Translations under genes and position numbers: made by a program | The notes under the pieces: generated by a model | The model's input: only the letters and a program-made list of their open reading frames with translations | Told to the model about the DNA's origin: nothing | The model's database searches: none | Source of the DNA: Panagrolaimus kolymaensis | Taxonomy: Eukaryota > Nematoda > Chromadorea > Rhabditida > Panagrolaimidae | Reading direction: 5' to 3' | Assembly: GCA_028622995.1 (NCBI GenBank) | Contig: JAJQJQ010000026.1 | Location: 992,001-1,056,000 of the forward strand | DNA: 64,000 nucleotides | Shown here: piece after piece, positions 1 through 12,394 of the stretch | Layout of the letters: the number at the start of each line of letters is the position of its first letter | How positions within the stretch are numbered: the first letter of the stretch is position 1

Positions 1-947
1 GAATCAGGAAAATTAACTGCAACATTCTCAGTTAAATTTGAAGTTCCTCAAGGTGCCCCAACATTCACAAGAAAGCCACAAATTTTGCAAAAAACTTCTC
101 AATCGGGTGATCCTGCAATCTTCTTTGACATTGGGTTCCAAGCTGAAGATAATCCAGAAGTTACATGGCTTAATCCAAAAAATAAAAAGATCAAGGAATC
201 CAGCCGCATCAAGTTTACCCTTAATACCGATGGTGGAAGCAGCACTTACACTGCTCAACTCGAATTGAAGGTTCGATCTTGTTGAAAAAAAGAAAAATTT
301 TTAATTTGCTGTTTTTATTTTTAGAACTACAAAGCCAAAGATTCTGGTACATACACATGCAATATTAAGAACAACGCTGGTGAAGCTAATGTTGAACTAA
401 CGCTCAACATTGAAGGTATAGTTTAAAACCCAATTATTATTTTATGTTTCCCAGCTAATGTATCTGTGTTAATCTATCGATATTTTCATGTTTCGTTTCC
501 AATTATTTTCAAATATGCTTTTATTTTAAATACTAACCATTTTTTCTAGAAGATGATGATGAGCCTGTTAAATCTTAAAAATTGATTGAATTATGCTATG
601 AATGAAAAAAATCTATCGTCGTCGGTGTCCCGTTTTAAATGTCTTTGTTTTATTTTTTTGTGATATTAAAAAAATATGTTCCAAATGTGGCTGTCCACTT
701 ATAATAATATTTTCTTTCAACTTCAAAATTTAAAAATTAATTACCTGTGCCAATCTATGTTTTTTTTACAAAATAAAAATATTTGTAAAAGTGTCGCGCT
801 TGTCTCGCAAGAGCCCTTTTACGTTGCTTTATGTTTTTCGTTTTCTTCGGTGATCGTTTGCTTTTTAAATTTTTATTAGAATAAAATTTTACCTTCAATC
901 ATTTTTTAGGTCCAAATGATGATGGTGCAGATGATGGAAGCGAATAA
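1..947 (+). CDS. dim-1: DIM-1-like muscle immunoglobulin-domain protein, 3' end with two alternative last exons
   Basis: The 3' part of a muscle Ig-repeat protein; the 5' part lies outside the window. Exon 1-270 finishes one Ig domain and starts another. Exon 325-415 completes it with the I-set signature [20 protein letters not shown]. The intron between is 54 nt. Two downstream exons fit the same phase-1 donor after 415: exon 550-578 adds an acidic tail EDDDEPVKS and a stop, while exon 910-947 adds [12 protein letters not shown] and a stop. Both acceptors are T-rich and end in AG. The wording [15 protein letters not shown] and the short acidic C-terminus resemble the nematode disorganized-muscle protein DIM-1, a small protein of about three Ig domains at dense bodies and M-lines. 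That assignment is from memory of the family and is moderately sure; another short muscle Ig protein is the alternative. Confidence 0.75.
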
Positions 948-1557
948 ATAAATAAATGAAAAAAGAAGTTTTGTCGAATTCCATGCTCACGGAAAATCAA
1001 AATAAATAAATAAAAAAAGTTTATTAAAAAATATGTTGCATTTCTCGTCGCCAAAAATTATTTGTGTTTTTTTTTCTTCGCTATTTTCAGATTCTTTTCC
1101 ATCGACATCTAATTTTTTTAAAGATTTTTTAAAACCTTTTTTGCCACCTTTTGTTGTTTTTTCTTTTTTTATATTTTTAATAAGCAAATTTAAATCATTT
1201 GCTTTCTACTAAATACTTTTTTACTGCTGCCAATCTTTTTTTAAATTGTCATCGTATTTTTTATTCTTCCATCTTTTTTTACATTGTTTTTTTTATATAA
1301 GTTTTTGCCTTCTTTTTTTGCTTCTTGAAAATAGTAATATAACTGTAGCAACAATCATTAAATCATTAAATGGATTATTATGAGAGATAAAAAAATTTAA
1401 TACATTCTTTTTATAAAATAAAATATATTTGAAGTGAATTTTACATAAAAAGAAATTAATCAATTTTTGAGAGATTGTTTTAGAAGAAAAAAAACTTTGC
1501 AACTATATTACAAAAAAATATATAAAAAATCACTTATGTTTGAGGTCATTGATGATT
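948..1557. other. Convergent intergenic spacer
   Basis: Spacer between the 3' ends of the DIM-1-like gene and the minus-strand secreted-protein gene. AT-rich with poly-T tracts and AATAAA-like motifs (around 947-1010) that could serve as polyadenylation signals. No coding potential seen. Confidence 0.6.
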
Positions 1558-3325
1558 TTAAATTCGTCGACGACGAGCAGCAGCAAGTGCGAGAGCTTCT
1601 CGTTGACGAATTGCAAATTTTTTAAGTTCTTTTCGAATTGTTCGAGGTAGACGATAAACAACTTTTTCACGGTTTACTTCATCAATATCTATTAATTCTT
1701 CCAATGCATCCCTTGCACGATGAGATAATTGCTGTTCTCTAGCACGTAGACGCTTTCTTCGATTTGTTGACCAAGCATTAAAGCGTCGAAGTTGATCTTC
1801 ATCGAGATATGATACAGCTAATAAATGGATCTTAAAATGGAGAAAAAAATATAGCTAATTAAAAACTAATAATTAAATTCAAAAGGGATAAAAAAAATGG
1901 AATTAAAAAAATTAGCAAAATTTAAAGAACCCTCAACTTATAATGAAAGTGTTTTTGATTAAAAAGGCTTCTGCTTCAAATCATCATTTCTAAATGCGGC
2001 ATTTTAAGCTATGCTTAATAATATACATCATTTTAGCTTAAATCTTCATTTAAATTTTGTATTTGCTTATTGTTTATTTGGTCTGCAATTCTAATGACCA
2101 ATGTTGACGACAACAAACAAACAAAATAACCTATAAAAGTGCCAATAATTTTACTATTTTCTCTCAATTTTTTATCTCACTTTTTTGTGTTATATCTTTT
2201 GCTAATTTTCCCTTATATATACTAAAGTTTATTTTTATTTGACGCTGATAATTGTTTTATATTTTTTGTTATTTAAAATGAAGAAAAATTTTCGCTTTTT
2301 GTCTATCAACAAAAATGTTTAGTTTTTTTTTTGTATTTTTTTCTCTGTTTAAAAAATTGACCTACCATTTCTTGTCGTCTACCTTCTGATGGAATATCGG
2401 GATCATTGACTAAATTATGAAATGCTAAAATCGTTCGTTTATTGGCCCCTTCAAGAAAAGGCAAAACATTTTCCATTTCATACAATGGAATTTTCTTTTT
2501 TCTCTCTTTGCTGCTGCTGCTGCTACTTTGATATTCCTTCGTGTTTGATTTTGTTATAGTTCGTTGTAGTTTTGTTGGTTTATTATCTGCAAACGAAAGG
2601 AAAAATTAAAAGAAGGTAATAAGGATTATTAAAAACAAAACATCTAAAAAAATTAAAGCTTACCAAAATAATCGTAATCTTTTTGAGAATTATCGTTGAT
2701 TGGAATTTCTGGCGTAGGTATAAATGAATTAAAAGTCTAAAAAGTAAAAATAGTCATTTGGTTTTTGTTGTTTTTTTTGTTTTTTGAGCTACAACAATAC
2801 TTACATCATCTTTAATGGCATCGGTAGATGTAATAGATCCAGGAGTGCCTGAAGCAAATGAAAGAGTATTTGGCAGAGTACTCGAAGCAGTGGCGCTAAA
2901 TATGGTTTCAGTTATGGTCGCGGTTGATGGAGTTTCAGAAGCTGTAGAGCTTGTGGAACTTGAAGACGCTGCTTGAGTGATTTCTTTATCAAATGCATCA
3001 AGCACTGCGAGAATATCATCTGTAAGGAGTAACTCCTTTTCACATGTGTTTCCTGGGACATAATTTTTCCTAAATATTTATATAAACAGTTAGATAAAAT
3101 TTTATAATAGCCTGAGGAATTCGTCACTTACCAAACTGCTTTTAATTCAGCTTGAGCAAAATCAGATAATTTATCGATGTTATCAGGAAGGCCACACGGT
3201 CTCGATTCCTAAAAATTTTCACTTCGCATTGTTATAAAAATTTATGAACTTACATTCTGACTTTTTACGAAAACAAAATTTATAATTATTGGCAATAAGA
3301 AGAATAAAATATGTAACTTTTTCAT
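1558..3325 (-). CDS. Secreted nematode protein, SXP/RAL-2 (DUF148)-like
   Basis: Six exons on the minus strand: 3254-3325, 3132-3208, 2805-3069, 2664-2736, 2366-2586 and 1558-1830, all in phase, giving 326 aa. The first exon is a signal peptide (MKKLHILFFLLPIIIN..., about 22 residues). Then comes a helical segment (CGLPDNIDKLSDFAQAEL to about residue 70), a Ser/Thr/Ala-rich linker (about 85-150), and a second helical segment starting LPFLEGANKRTILAFHNLV. The C-terminus is very basic and ends AARRRRI. The helical segments resemble the SXP/RAL-2 family of secreted nematode proteins, whose molecular role is not well defined. I assign the family by the pattern of spaced hydrophobic and acidic residues only, so it could be another nematode-specific secreted family. 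The start is fixed by the signal peptide. Confidence 0.65.
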
Positions 3326-6300
3326 TTTTTATTAATCCTAAAAATAATAACAACTCATCAACCTTTCAATGACTTTTTGAAGACATAAAAAAATCAACTT
3401 CAGAGTAACACGCGTAAAAAAAAGATATGTAAGCCTTTTAACTCAAAAAAATAATTCTAAAACAAATATCTTGGTCAAAAAGAAAGCCTAATTACAGTCA
3501 CAAATTAAACAAGTTTTCTCCTTTTAATTTTCCGGCGTCATGGAACATGAATGCTGCTGCGCATCTTCTTCTTCAGCAAATGACAACTAAAAGGAACGCA
3601 GCAGAAGCAGGTTCTAGTGTAATGAGATGAACTCCTCTATTTATTACTTCTGCTACTACAATTAACTACTTTCATATATCTTTCTTTGATGAGCAAAAAA
3701 GAATCTTTTTAGTCTTCTTCTGGCCCGTTGGTCATTCATATCCATTAACTTCCATTAACATCGAAGTCTTCCTCAAAGAAAATAAAAATCATTCCGTGAG
3801 TGATGATTCGATTCTTCTTCTTCACTCACTTTTTTTGATGATTCTTTTGATTGAAAAAACATAGTATTTTTCTTCCGTATTTATATTCAGTTTTTTTTTG
3901 TTGTCGTTGAAGGTACTTTCATTTCTTAATTTTAAAAAACTAGTCAAGTTTTTTGTTTAATATTTTTTCACATTATTTTTTTTTATTTTGCCAAAAATAT
4001 CTTGTGGCAATTTTGTGTCGATTCTATATTATTATTGTCATCAAACTTGTTGTTGTTGTCGCATGACATCAAACATGGAAAAAAATTCAGGAAGAACAAT
4101 AAGCACTTAAAGATAGATTGTTTACAACAAATAAAAAAAGTTTAGAAAACAAGTGTTTGTGTTTCTAATTTCATATGAACACTTCCTTTAAAAAAAAATA
4201 AAACCTCGACATCAGCATCAAGTTTTTTAAAACTTCCTCTTGGAAGACACAAAGTATACCTCCTCAAAGTGAAAGTGTTAAATTAAATTATAATTTTATG
4301 TGTTTATTTATATTTAAAAATGTTCAAATTTTGTTTTGATTTTCTGTTTTTTGATTCCGATGTTTCTGATGCAAAAAACACTTGAAGTTAAAAAAAAGTT
4401 TATTGCATTTTTTCTTCGAAGAAAGTAAAGAAATAAAATTTTTGAGGAAAAAAAGGAATATTTCAGGGAATAAAAAGGAGGAAAAAATCAGATTTTCCAA
4501 ATATTTGCATCTTTCTTTTTTATTAGACATTCTTTTCAAAGACTTTCATTTTTCTCATAAAAAAAGACATTAATAAAATAAAAAATCCCTAATATGGATT
4601 TGCAGAAAATATGTTTCAAATAAAAATATAGCCATTACTGTTACTGCTGCTGATGTGACTGCCTCTGGCTACATGTTTGTTGCTGTTGTCTGGAATGGAA
4701 TTGAAAAGACGAAGAGAACAAAAAATGACCACATAGAATTTTTTGTGGTTGTAGCTTTTGAGTGCATAATGTCCTCTTCGCTCGCTTGCAAAAAACGGTC
4801 GATATTATTTCTTTCTTTTATCCTTTTATTTCATTCGTTCTATTTTTTTCAACCATTGAAAAAGAAGAACCAGCTGGGTTGCTTTTTTGCCTATATGCAG
4901 TCTGTTGTGTCTATGTTGGTTGCCGTCGTCGCCGTTTATCGACCGGTCGAAAAAATTTTGCAGACAAAAAAAAGAAAAGAAAAGAGACCACACGACGACA
5001 ACGTCAGAGTCAGTCAGCCAGCCAGCGACCAACCAACTGACCATTCCATTCGAATGACATATATGCAGCAGCAACAGCAATAGTGTTGGTAGGGAGAAAG
5101 ACACGAGGTCGAATTGCACTTATATAAATATATTTATATATTTAATACAAAATCTATATATATTTTCGTTGTGTCGTCGTTGTCGTCATTTTCGTCGCGC
5201 ATAGACGAAAATGTTCGTCGTTTACATTATTTTCGTCGTCGTTGTTGTTAAAGAAAAACTCAATATTCAGCCAACAATGTTGTAGTAGCCAAACCCGTTC
5301 ATCGCCTTCGTCGTAGGGTGGACCGATCTACCGAAATCTACCGCGAAAAGTGTTCCCCTTTTGTTTTTTGTATTGGAGCGAACAGTTTTCGCGGTAGATC
5401 GGTAGATCTACCGGTAGATGGTCCACCCTACTTCGTCGTCGTTGGTGTGGTTGGTATTGGTTTGTTTGCGTCTGTCTAATTTTCATTATTCATTTCATTC
5501 ATTGATTCATTTTCCAAACTATTTATTTCTTTCACATCGTTATGAATTTACCATATATTCAAATATATTTTTTTTATTCTTTGAATTCGATGACTAGTTA
5601 TTGCAATAAAATTTCTCACTGACCATCATCTTCGTCATCAAGCTTGCTTGCTGTCGCTTGCTTGCATGCTTTTTTTTCTAGCTTTTTTTCTTTATTTCTT
5701 TGATGGTTTATTTGTTAGAGAAGATGTCGATGACGATGAAGGCGACATGAATTTAAGAAAATACATAGTAGGTAATAGTAGCAAAAGTGATCAAGAGAAA
5801 AAAAAGCGATTTTTTTCTTCTTCTCTTCGTTAGAAAAAAATGCGGCCGGTCTTGATTTGAGGACGACAACGACGACGATAAAGCAGTTTTTCGAAGAGAA
5901 AGAAAAAATAATTTGCTTGTGTCGTCGATGAAACTGCTTTTTTATTCTTCATCACCTCACCTTCTTTTTTTTTGTTGAGTATAGCCACAAATCAAGCCTA
6001 GCAACAACAAACACACAATGAAAAAATGAATGAAGGCTTTGATGAAAATAATAGAAAGAATAAAAAAAACTAAAAACTTTGTTCAAGTTCATTTTTCTTT
6101 TCTTTATGAGTTTCCCATCTCATTTTTTTTCTGCCATTAATAAATAACCTTGAAAGTTTTTTTGATAAAATTTTTTTTCTATCAATTTTTGTACTTTGGA
6201 TTTTTTTCTTTTGACACTTGCCTTGTCTATGGCCTTAAAAAACCCTTTGTCTTTTTTCTTTTTATATTCGATACTTTGGTTTTTATTTTTTTACTATGTT

Positions 6301-9300
6301 TTATAGTGGAAAAAATATTAATGTTAAAATTTTTGACTCCGTTAGTTGATTTTCGATTTCTTCTTTTTTTTTCACGTAAACGTAAAAATCTTGTTTTTTT
6401 AATTCACCACGTGCTGGTTGTTGCAATACATTGTTGCTGGTGGGGTGTAGTAGTAGACGACACGCACTACTGCATATAGCATAGACAAAATTTTTTTTTT
6501 TTTTATTAGCGTGAAACTAAATTGTTGCACTTACTAATACCGATTATTTATTCTATTTCATTCACCCGTAGGGCTTGTCGTATTCGATTTTATTTTCACA
6601 CTACCATTTTTTCCATCACTGCTGCTTTAGAAGATGGTGGAGGTTGATGACGTTAAGGAATTGAGAGCAAAAACCTTAAAACCAAAGAGTAATTTTTTTT
6701 TTTGATAAGTTTTGAGTCTTTTTGTTTGATTATCAGTGAAAAGAAAAAAAAATTAGTTTAATGATTCTTTCTTTCTTCCTTTTTTCATTGATTAAATAAA
6801 ATTTTATGCTCATTCTTTCGTTTTCTCTTTTTTTCTTCTTCTCCTTCGTCGTCTTCTAATTTTTTAAATCCGTTCTTTTTTCTATTCCTTCTTCTTTTAT
6901 TTTATCCATGCACACACTTTTAAGGGTTTGTCATTTTATTTATTTGATTGTTGTCTAGTGATTTCTCTTTTCTTCATCTTCCATTAAAAATTGTGGATGA
7001 TAATCTTTTATTTTATTTTTTTTCTCTCTCTTGGATCTTTTTTCCCTTTCATTTTCATTTGTAAAATTTTTAAATATAAAAATATGATGATGTTGCGATT
7101 TTTTTTCACTTTTATTCCCACACCACCACCACACTCGTGTTCATTTAGGTCAACTTTCTCTTTTTAATATATCTTTTCTTTTTAGACTTTTACTTTCACT
7201 TTTTAAATTTTTTTTGGTTTATTTTCAATCAATAAAAGCAAGCGTTTAGCGCGTCTAGAAAAAAAAATATGAAAAAAAAAGATAGACGAACTCGAATGCA
7301 TTTTTTTGCTTAAATTTCATTAGACAGTTTTCTCTTATTTTATGTTTTCCTAAAAAACGAAAAAATAAGCTATTGAGTGTCTTTATTTTTTTACTTGATT
7401 TTGAGAAGAAAAAAAGGATGGCGCTGTTCATTATATTTATGTATGTATACTTTTTGCGTTCCCCTTCGTTCATTTTCTTAAAACTTTTTTTAACCAAGAG
7501 GTTTTTATTTCCGTCTTTTTTTTCATGCCACAATTTATTTTCGCTACATTTCTTCCTCTTTTTTTTATCTCGTACAATTTTTTTTCTCCACAAATTTCCC
7601 AGAGGTTTTAATTTAAAACTACAACTTTACAACTTTTCTCCCTCATCTTTTTTTTTAAAATTTTTCCTTTTCATTTATTGGAGGGCTTAAAACATTGATT
7701 AACTTTGATAGGAAAAAAGATAGAAAAAAGAAAAGTGAAACAAACTGTTAACGGTTAAGGATAGATGAAGAACAAAAAAAGACAGCTTTTTTATTTTTTC
7801 ATCCTTGTTTAGTTTTGTTAGTTTTATAGCAGGTTTCAAATCATTTATAAAATAGGATATATTTAAAGAAAGTTAAAGGAAAATGTGAATTTTAAAGAAA
7901 AAGATAGGAAAAAAACGAGTTTAGTAGTTTGACGCGACGACATTGATCAAAGGTCCGTTCTTTTTCTTTTCTTTTTTGTTTGGTAAAATTGTGTTCGTCG
8001 CCTTCATCAGCACAAAGCCACGTTCCGAGACAACAGTCAAACAGCAACGCCAATCTATCGAAAATGAAAAAAGAAAAAATAGTTAAAAACGAAGGAGAAA
8101 ACTTATTATTGACTGACTGGCTGTAGTATAAAAAAAAGCGAAGCGGACAAACAATTTAAAAAAAAGATGAATACCCCTTTTTTTCTCAAAAGCCTGTCGT
8201 CTGTCGTCTGTGTTCGAAAATAAGCGCTTTTTGCGATATGGTTGGTGGTGAATGGTGGGTCCGCAAAGCAGCATTTCAATGTTCAAAATAAATGCACCCG
8301 AATGAACGGCGAAAAGGAAAGAAAAAAATGGAACTGAAAACGACACAAAGACGAGGACGACTCTGCGATAGCAAAGACAACATTTCAATACTTTGCGTTT
8401 GTATGTATGCATTTTTCTCTCTCTCTTTTTTTCCTTCAAAATTTCTTTTTCATTTTCTTTGCGCGTCTTTTTTTCTTTTTCTTCAAACTATTCATTGTGT
8501 TCTCTAACTTTTTCATTTTCTAAGCCACAGCTGTGAACGTTGTTAGTCTGCGCATTTTTATTTTTCTTCTTGGTGTATGTGTGTGGCGGCAACGCAACCA
8601 TCACCACCATTTTAAGAGGCGTACTACTGCTACTTGCTTGTTTGCGCTCTATGAAACGAATGGAAAGAAAACTGAAAACCGGAGAAATGAAGAAAAAATT
8701 TTTTTCGTTGTTTGTTCGTCGTTTTTGATTGGATGTGAATGGTGATGAAGGAGAGAAAAAGAATATTTTTTTGTGGGGTGCGAGGGGCGAATGTGGATAG
8801 ATAGATATTTGAGAAAGAGAAAAAAATCGAATAATGAATCGAATCGGTCAACAACAGCAAGCAGCAATAAAAAAAGAAGAAAAGATTTGACTGAATAATG
8901 GATGGATGAAAAATCTGTCTGGAAAAAAAAGTAAAATAGAATTTTTTCGCGCGGAGTTTGATGATCGCCTAAAGTCATCTTCTTCTTCTTCTTTGTCATC
9001 AAACATTATCGACAGCCACAAAAGCGTAACATGCAAGTTTTTTTTAAATAGACATAGACAATTTTTTTTGTTCGTTCGCTGCTGAGTGAGACTCATTTTT
9101 TTAATGCGAACGATGAAGAAAAAAAAATAGTGCAAAAAAAAAAGCTCTGGGGTGCGATGGTTGGTAGTATTAGTTGTGTCGTCTGTGAATGAATATACAA
9201 AAAAACGATGAGATAGATAATAAAAAACTAACATAACATTGAAAGGTTTGTGTTCAGAGGCATTTTTGCATTATGGTTGTCAAAAATGCGCTTTAAGGTA

Positions 9301-9670
9301 TATTCACACCAAATCATTTATATTTTCACTTTCAATTATTTTTTATTTGTGCTTTTTTCCTTTTTTATTGATTGTCAAAAAATATTTCAAACTTTTTTTT
9401 ACTGAATTTTTTCTTTATCTCACTTTGTTTGGTTGGTTGGTATCCATCCATTCTATTTTAATTATTTAAAAGGGTACTTATCACTATGTCTTTCTATTCC
9501 ATTCCATCCTTGTTCTTTTCTTCTTTTTTTCGTTTCTTCTTACGCGTGTAACTTTTTTTCACACTTCGCTTTTTTTAAACGTGTATGTTTGAAACTAATA
9601 TTTAATAATTTAAACAAAAAAGATTTATTTTTACAAAATTAATTTACCAATCATTTTTTTGTTTTAGTAA
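3326..9670. other. Long low-complexity spacer upstream of CK1
   Basis: About 6.3 kb with no believable gene. It is dominated by poly-T/poly-A and CT/TTC tracts and by clustered CGT/GTC triplets (for example 5168-5245 and 5435-5460). Open frames of 60-140 codons here are rich in F, K and S, lack splice structure or domains, and overlap on both strands. It holds the foldback element at 5314-5430. Given its position it may contain the promoter, or an unrecognised large 5' intron, of the casein kinase gene. Confidence 0.6.
5314..5430. mobile_element. Short foldback MITE, TA-flanked
   Basis: An inverted-repeat element about 117 bp long. The left end reads TAGGGTGGACCGATCTACCG and the right end is its near-complement, closing with GGTCCACCCTA. 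Internally the motif ATCTACCG recurs in both orientations around GCGAAAA, so the whole element can fold into an imperfect hairpin. Both ends carry a TA dinucleotide, the target duplication typical of Tc1/mariner-type MITEs. TTCGTC also flanks both sides, but this region is full of that triplet. No coding capacity. Confidence 0.7.
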
Positions 9671-11026
9671 ATGGAGCTGAGAGTAGGCGGACGATTTAGG
9701 TTGGGACGTAAAATCGGTAGCGGCTCATTTGGTGATATATATCTTGGAGAAAATGTTATTACTCGGGAAGAAGTGGCAATAAAATTAGAATGTAATAAAA
9801 CTAAACATCCTCAATTACATATTGAAGCAAAATTATATAAAATGATGAATGGACAAGTTGGAATTCCACAGGTTTGAAAATACTTTTCAAAAGCGAACGA
9901 ACGAATATCTAAAACTGCTTTTTTTTCTAGGTTAAATGGTGTGGTTATGAAGGAGAATATAATGTAATGGTTATGGAATTATTAGGTCCATCATTGGAGG
10001 ATTTATTCAATTTTTGTTCAAGAAAATTTACATTAAAAACTGTATTATTATTGGCTGATCAAATGGTTGGATTTTTTTATTCCCCAATCAATAATTTTTT
10101 AAATATCCTTTTTTAGTTGACTCGAATCGAATATATTCATAGCAGAGATTTTATTCATCGTGATATTAAACCAGATAATTTTCTTATGGGTTTAGGGAAG
10201 CGAGGAAATTTAGTATATGTAAGATTTGTTTTAAAAAATTTTTATATATATTTATGGTCAAGTTTTAGATAATTGATTTTGGTCTCGCAAAAAAATATCG
10301 TGATCATAAAACTCATGCACACATTCCATTCCGAGATCATAAAAATCTTACGGGTACTGCAAGATATGCATCTATAAATACTCATTTGGGAATTGGTAAG
10401 AAATTGAGAAATAATAAAACTAGAAGAAAAAAACTATAAACCTTAATTTGAAATGTACAAAGTTTTTTATGAAATAATTTTTTTAGAACAAAGTCGACGG
10501 GATGATGTTGAAGCACTCGGGTATGTTTTGATGTATTTTAATCGTGGACAATTGCCTTGGCAAGGTTTAAAAGCGGCAACAAAGCGACAAAAATATGATA
10601 AGATCTCAGAGAAGAAAATGGCTACCCCTGTAAATGAATTATGCCATGGTTATCCAGGTTTGATAATTCAACCTTGAAAATAGTTTTAACTTAATTTTTT
10701 TTAGAAGCATTTGCCGAATATTTAAATTATTGTAAAAATTTACAATTTGAAGAAGTGCCTGATTATAATCGATTAAGGCAATTATTCAGACAATTATTTC
10801 ATTTACAAAATTATTCATATGATTATGTATTTGATTGGAATTTATTAATGTTAGTTTCCTCCAACGATTAAAAAACTCAAATTTCTAATATATAATTTTT
10901 TTTAGTACAAAACGCCATCATCAAATACATCAAACAGTTGCACCCCAACCTGCAATCCCTAATTTACCTGTCAATCATGTATCAAATCATTTACAACAAA
11001 AACCATCTCGGGTTTTGCTTGATTAA
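9671..11026 (+). CDS. kin-20: Casein kinase 1 delta/epsilon-type Ser/Thr kinase
   Basis: Seven exons: 9671-9871, 9931-10065, 10117-10218, 10269-10395, 10487-10657, 10705-10849 and 10906-11026, giving 333 aa. The ATG directly follows an in-frame TAA and a T-rich acceptor (AG at 9666-9667), fixing the start and suggesting trans-splicing. The protein begins [20 protein letters not shown], the CK1 delta/epsilon N-terminus, with the glycine loop GSGSFG, catalytic lysine in [17 protein letters not shown] ([12 protein letters not shown]) and the CK1-specific [13 protein letters not shown]. The delta/epsilon class regulates clock and PER-type proteins, Wnt signalling and developmental timing; C. elegans KIN-20 works with LIN-42/PER. 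The tail after the kinase domain (about 40 residues, Q/H/P-rich) is much shorter than the vertebrate autoinhibitory tail. The kinase identity is essentially certain; orthology to kin-20 rests on the N-terminus. Confidence 0.95.
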
Positions 11027-12394
11027 ATACCAACCAACCAAAAAAAAAAATTCATTTCATTCATTTTATTTTTATTCATTCAATTTCATCTTCTTTACAT
11101 AAAAAAAATTTCAATGCAAAAAAAAAAGAATAAGAATAAAAATAAATAAAATAATTTGTGCTGTAAAAAAAATTTTTAGCGCATAAAAAATATATTCTAG
11201 TCATCTAATTTTCTTTTCTTTTTTAATGCAAAAAACAGTCTTCTTTCTTTTTTGTTAGATATTAAAAAAATTTCAACAACTATAACCTCATATGTAATTT
11301 TTTTACTTTGTTTTATTTGAGAGGTTTTCTTTCTATTTTTTCGTTTCGCTTTTTATTTTTATTTTCATCATTGTCGTCGTCGCCGTCGTCTTATTTCGGG
11401 TTTAAAAATACTTTTTTTATTATCATTTTGTCAAGTCTTTTTATAAAAACTTTTTCATTTCATTTTTTTCTTTTTTTACAAACATAAAATTTAGAAATAT
11501 CTTCTTTTTTTGCGCGCTGTTGTGGATGACACTTTTTACATTTTATACTTTTTTCTTTCTTATTTTTTTTCTAAATTCATGCAACAAAAAAAACTTTCAT
11601 CAAAGAGACAGGTGTGTGCCTTATCCGTCCAAAACTTAATTGCGCTTTCATCATCTTTCTTTGGCTTATGCATGCAAGTATGTAATTAAACATCTCTCTT
11701 AAAAGATTTCTTCGAGGTTTGATGATTAAATATTTAAGCCATTTTTCTTTTTTAAATTTTAACGAGCCCCTAATTTTTTTTGTTGTTTTTTGTGATTACC
11801 TCTGCTTCATTTTTTAAGAATTGAGTCACTCAAAAAACAGCGATGTTTATTATTTTCTGTGTTAACTTTTTTTTTCTAATTTTTGAGTCATCTTTTTCAT
11901 TAATTTTTCTTTTGCCTTTTCTATTACTTACTTCCTCTTTTCTTTTTTTTTGTTGGTATTATTATTTTTGCTGTCTTTTTTTTTGTCTGTAGTAGATGTG
12001 CTTATTTTTTTAAATGTTTAAGGATATTTCTAAAACCATGTGCAGAAAATTTCATCCATTTTTTTCTTCTAAACTTTTCAAACTTTTTTTTACCTTTCTC
12101 CATTCCTGAATTTTACGGATAAGAATAATGATTATTTTTTTTTGACAAAACTAAAAACTTTTTTTGCAACATTGGGTTGCTTGAAAATGAAAAAAAATAA
12201 AAAAAATTTTAACAACAACCTTTATTTTACTTTTTCTTTTTTCTTGATGCATTAGAATTAATTGAGCTTTATTATATGAGTGAAAAAGAAAATTGCATAT
12301 ACTATGGACTTTTGAAAGCATTAAAAAAATAACATAAAAATTAAAGCAGTATTTGAATGAACAAAAAAAATTGCAAAGTTAATTTTAGAGACTA
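11027..12394. other. Convergent AT-rich spacer
   Basis: Separates the 3' ends of the CK1 gene (+) and the TQT-motif gene (-). Poly-T and TTTTCTTT tracts, a GTCGTCGTCGCCGTCGTC triplet run near 11373-11390, and several AATAAA-like motifs just after the CK1 stop. No coding region recognised. Confidence 0.55.

Noticed and set aside
4655..5119. Overlapping open frames of 90-140 codons on both strands
   Set aside because: Low-complexity F/S/K/V-rich translation from triplet repeats, no splice structure or domain, and overlapping frames on opposite strands.
6150..6479. 109-codon hydrophobic + strand frame
   Set aside because: Poly-T-derived Phe/Leu run; mimics a membrane protein only because of base composition.
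7255..9234. Several 60-130 codon frames on both strands
   Set aside because: K/F-rich shadows of A/T tracts; no conserved motif or exon signals.
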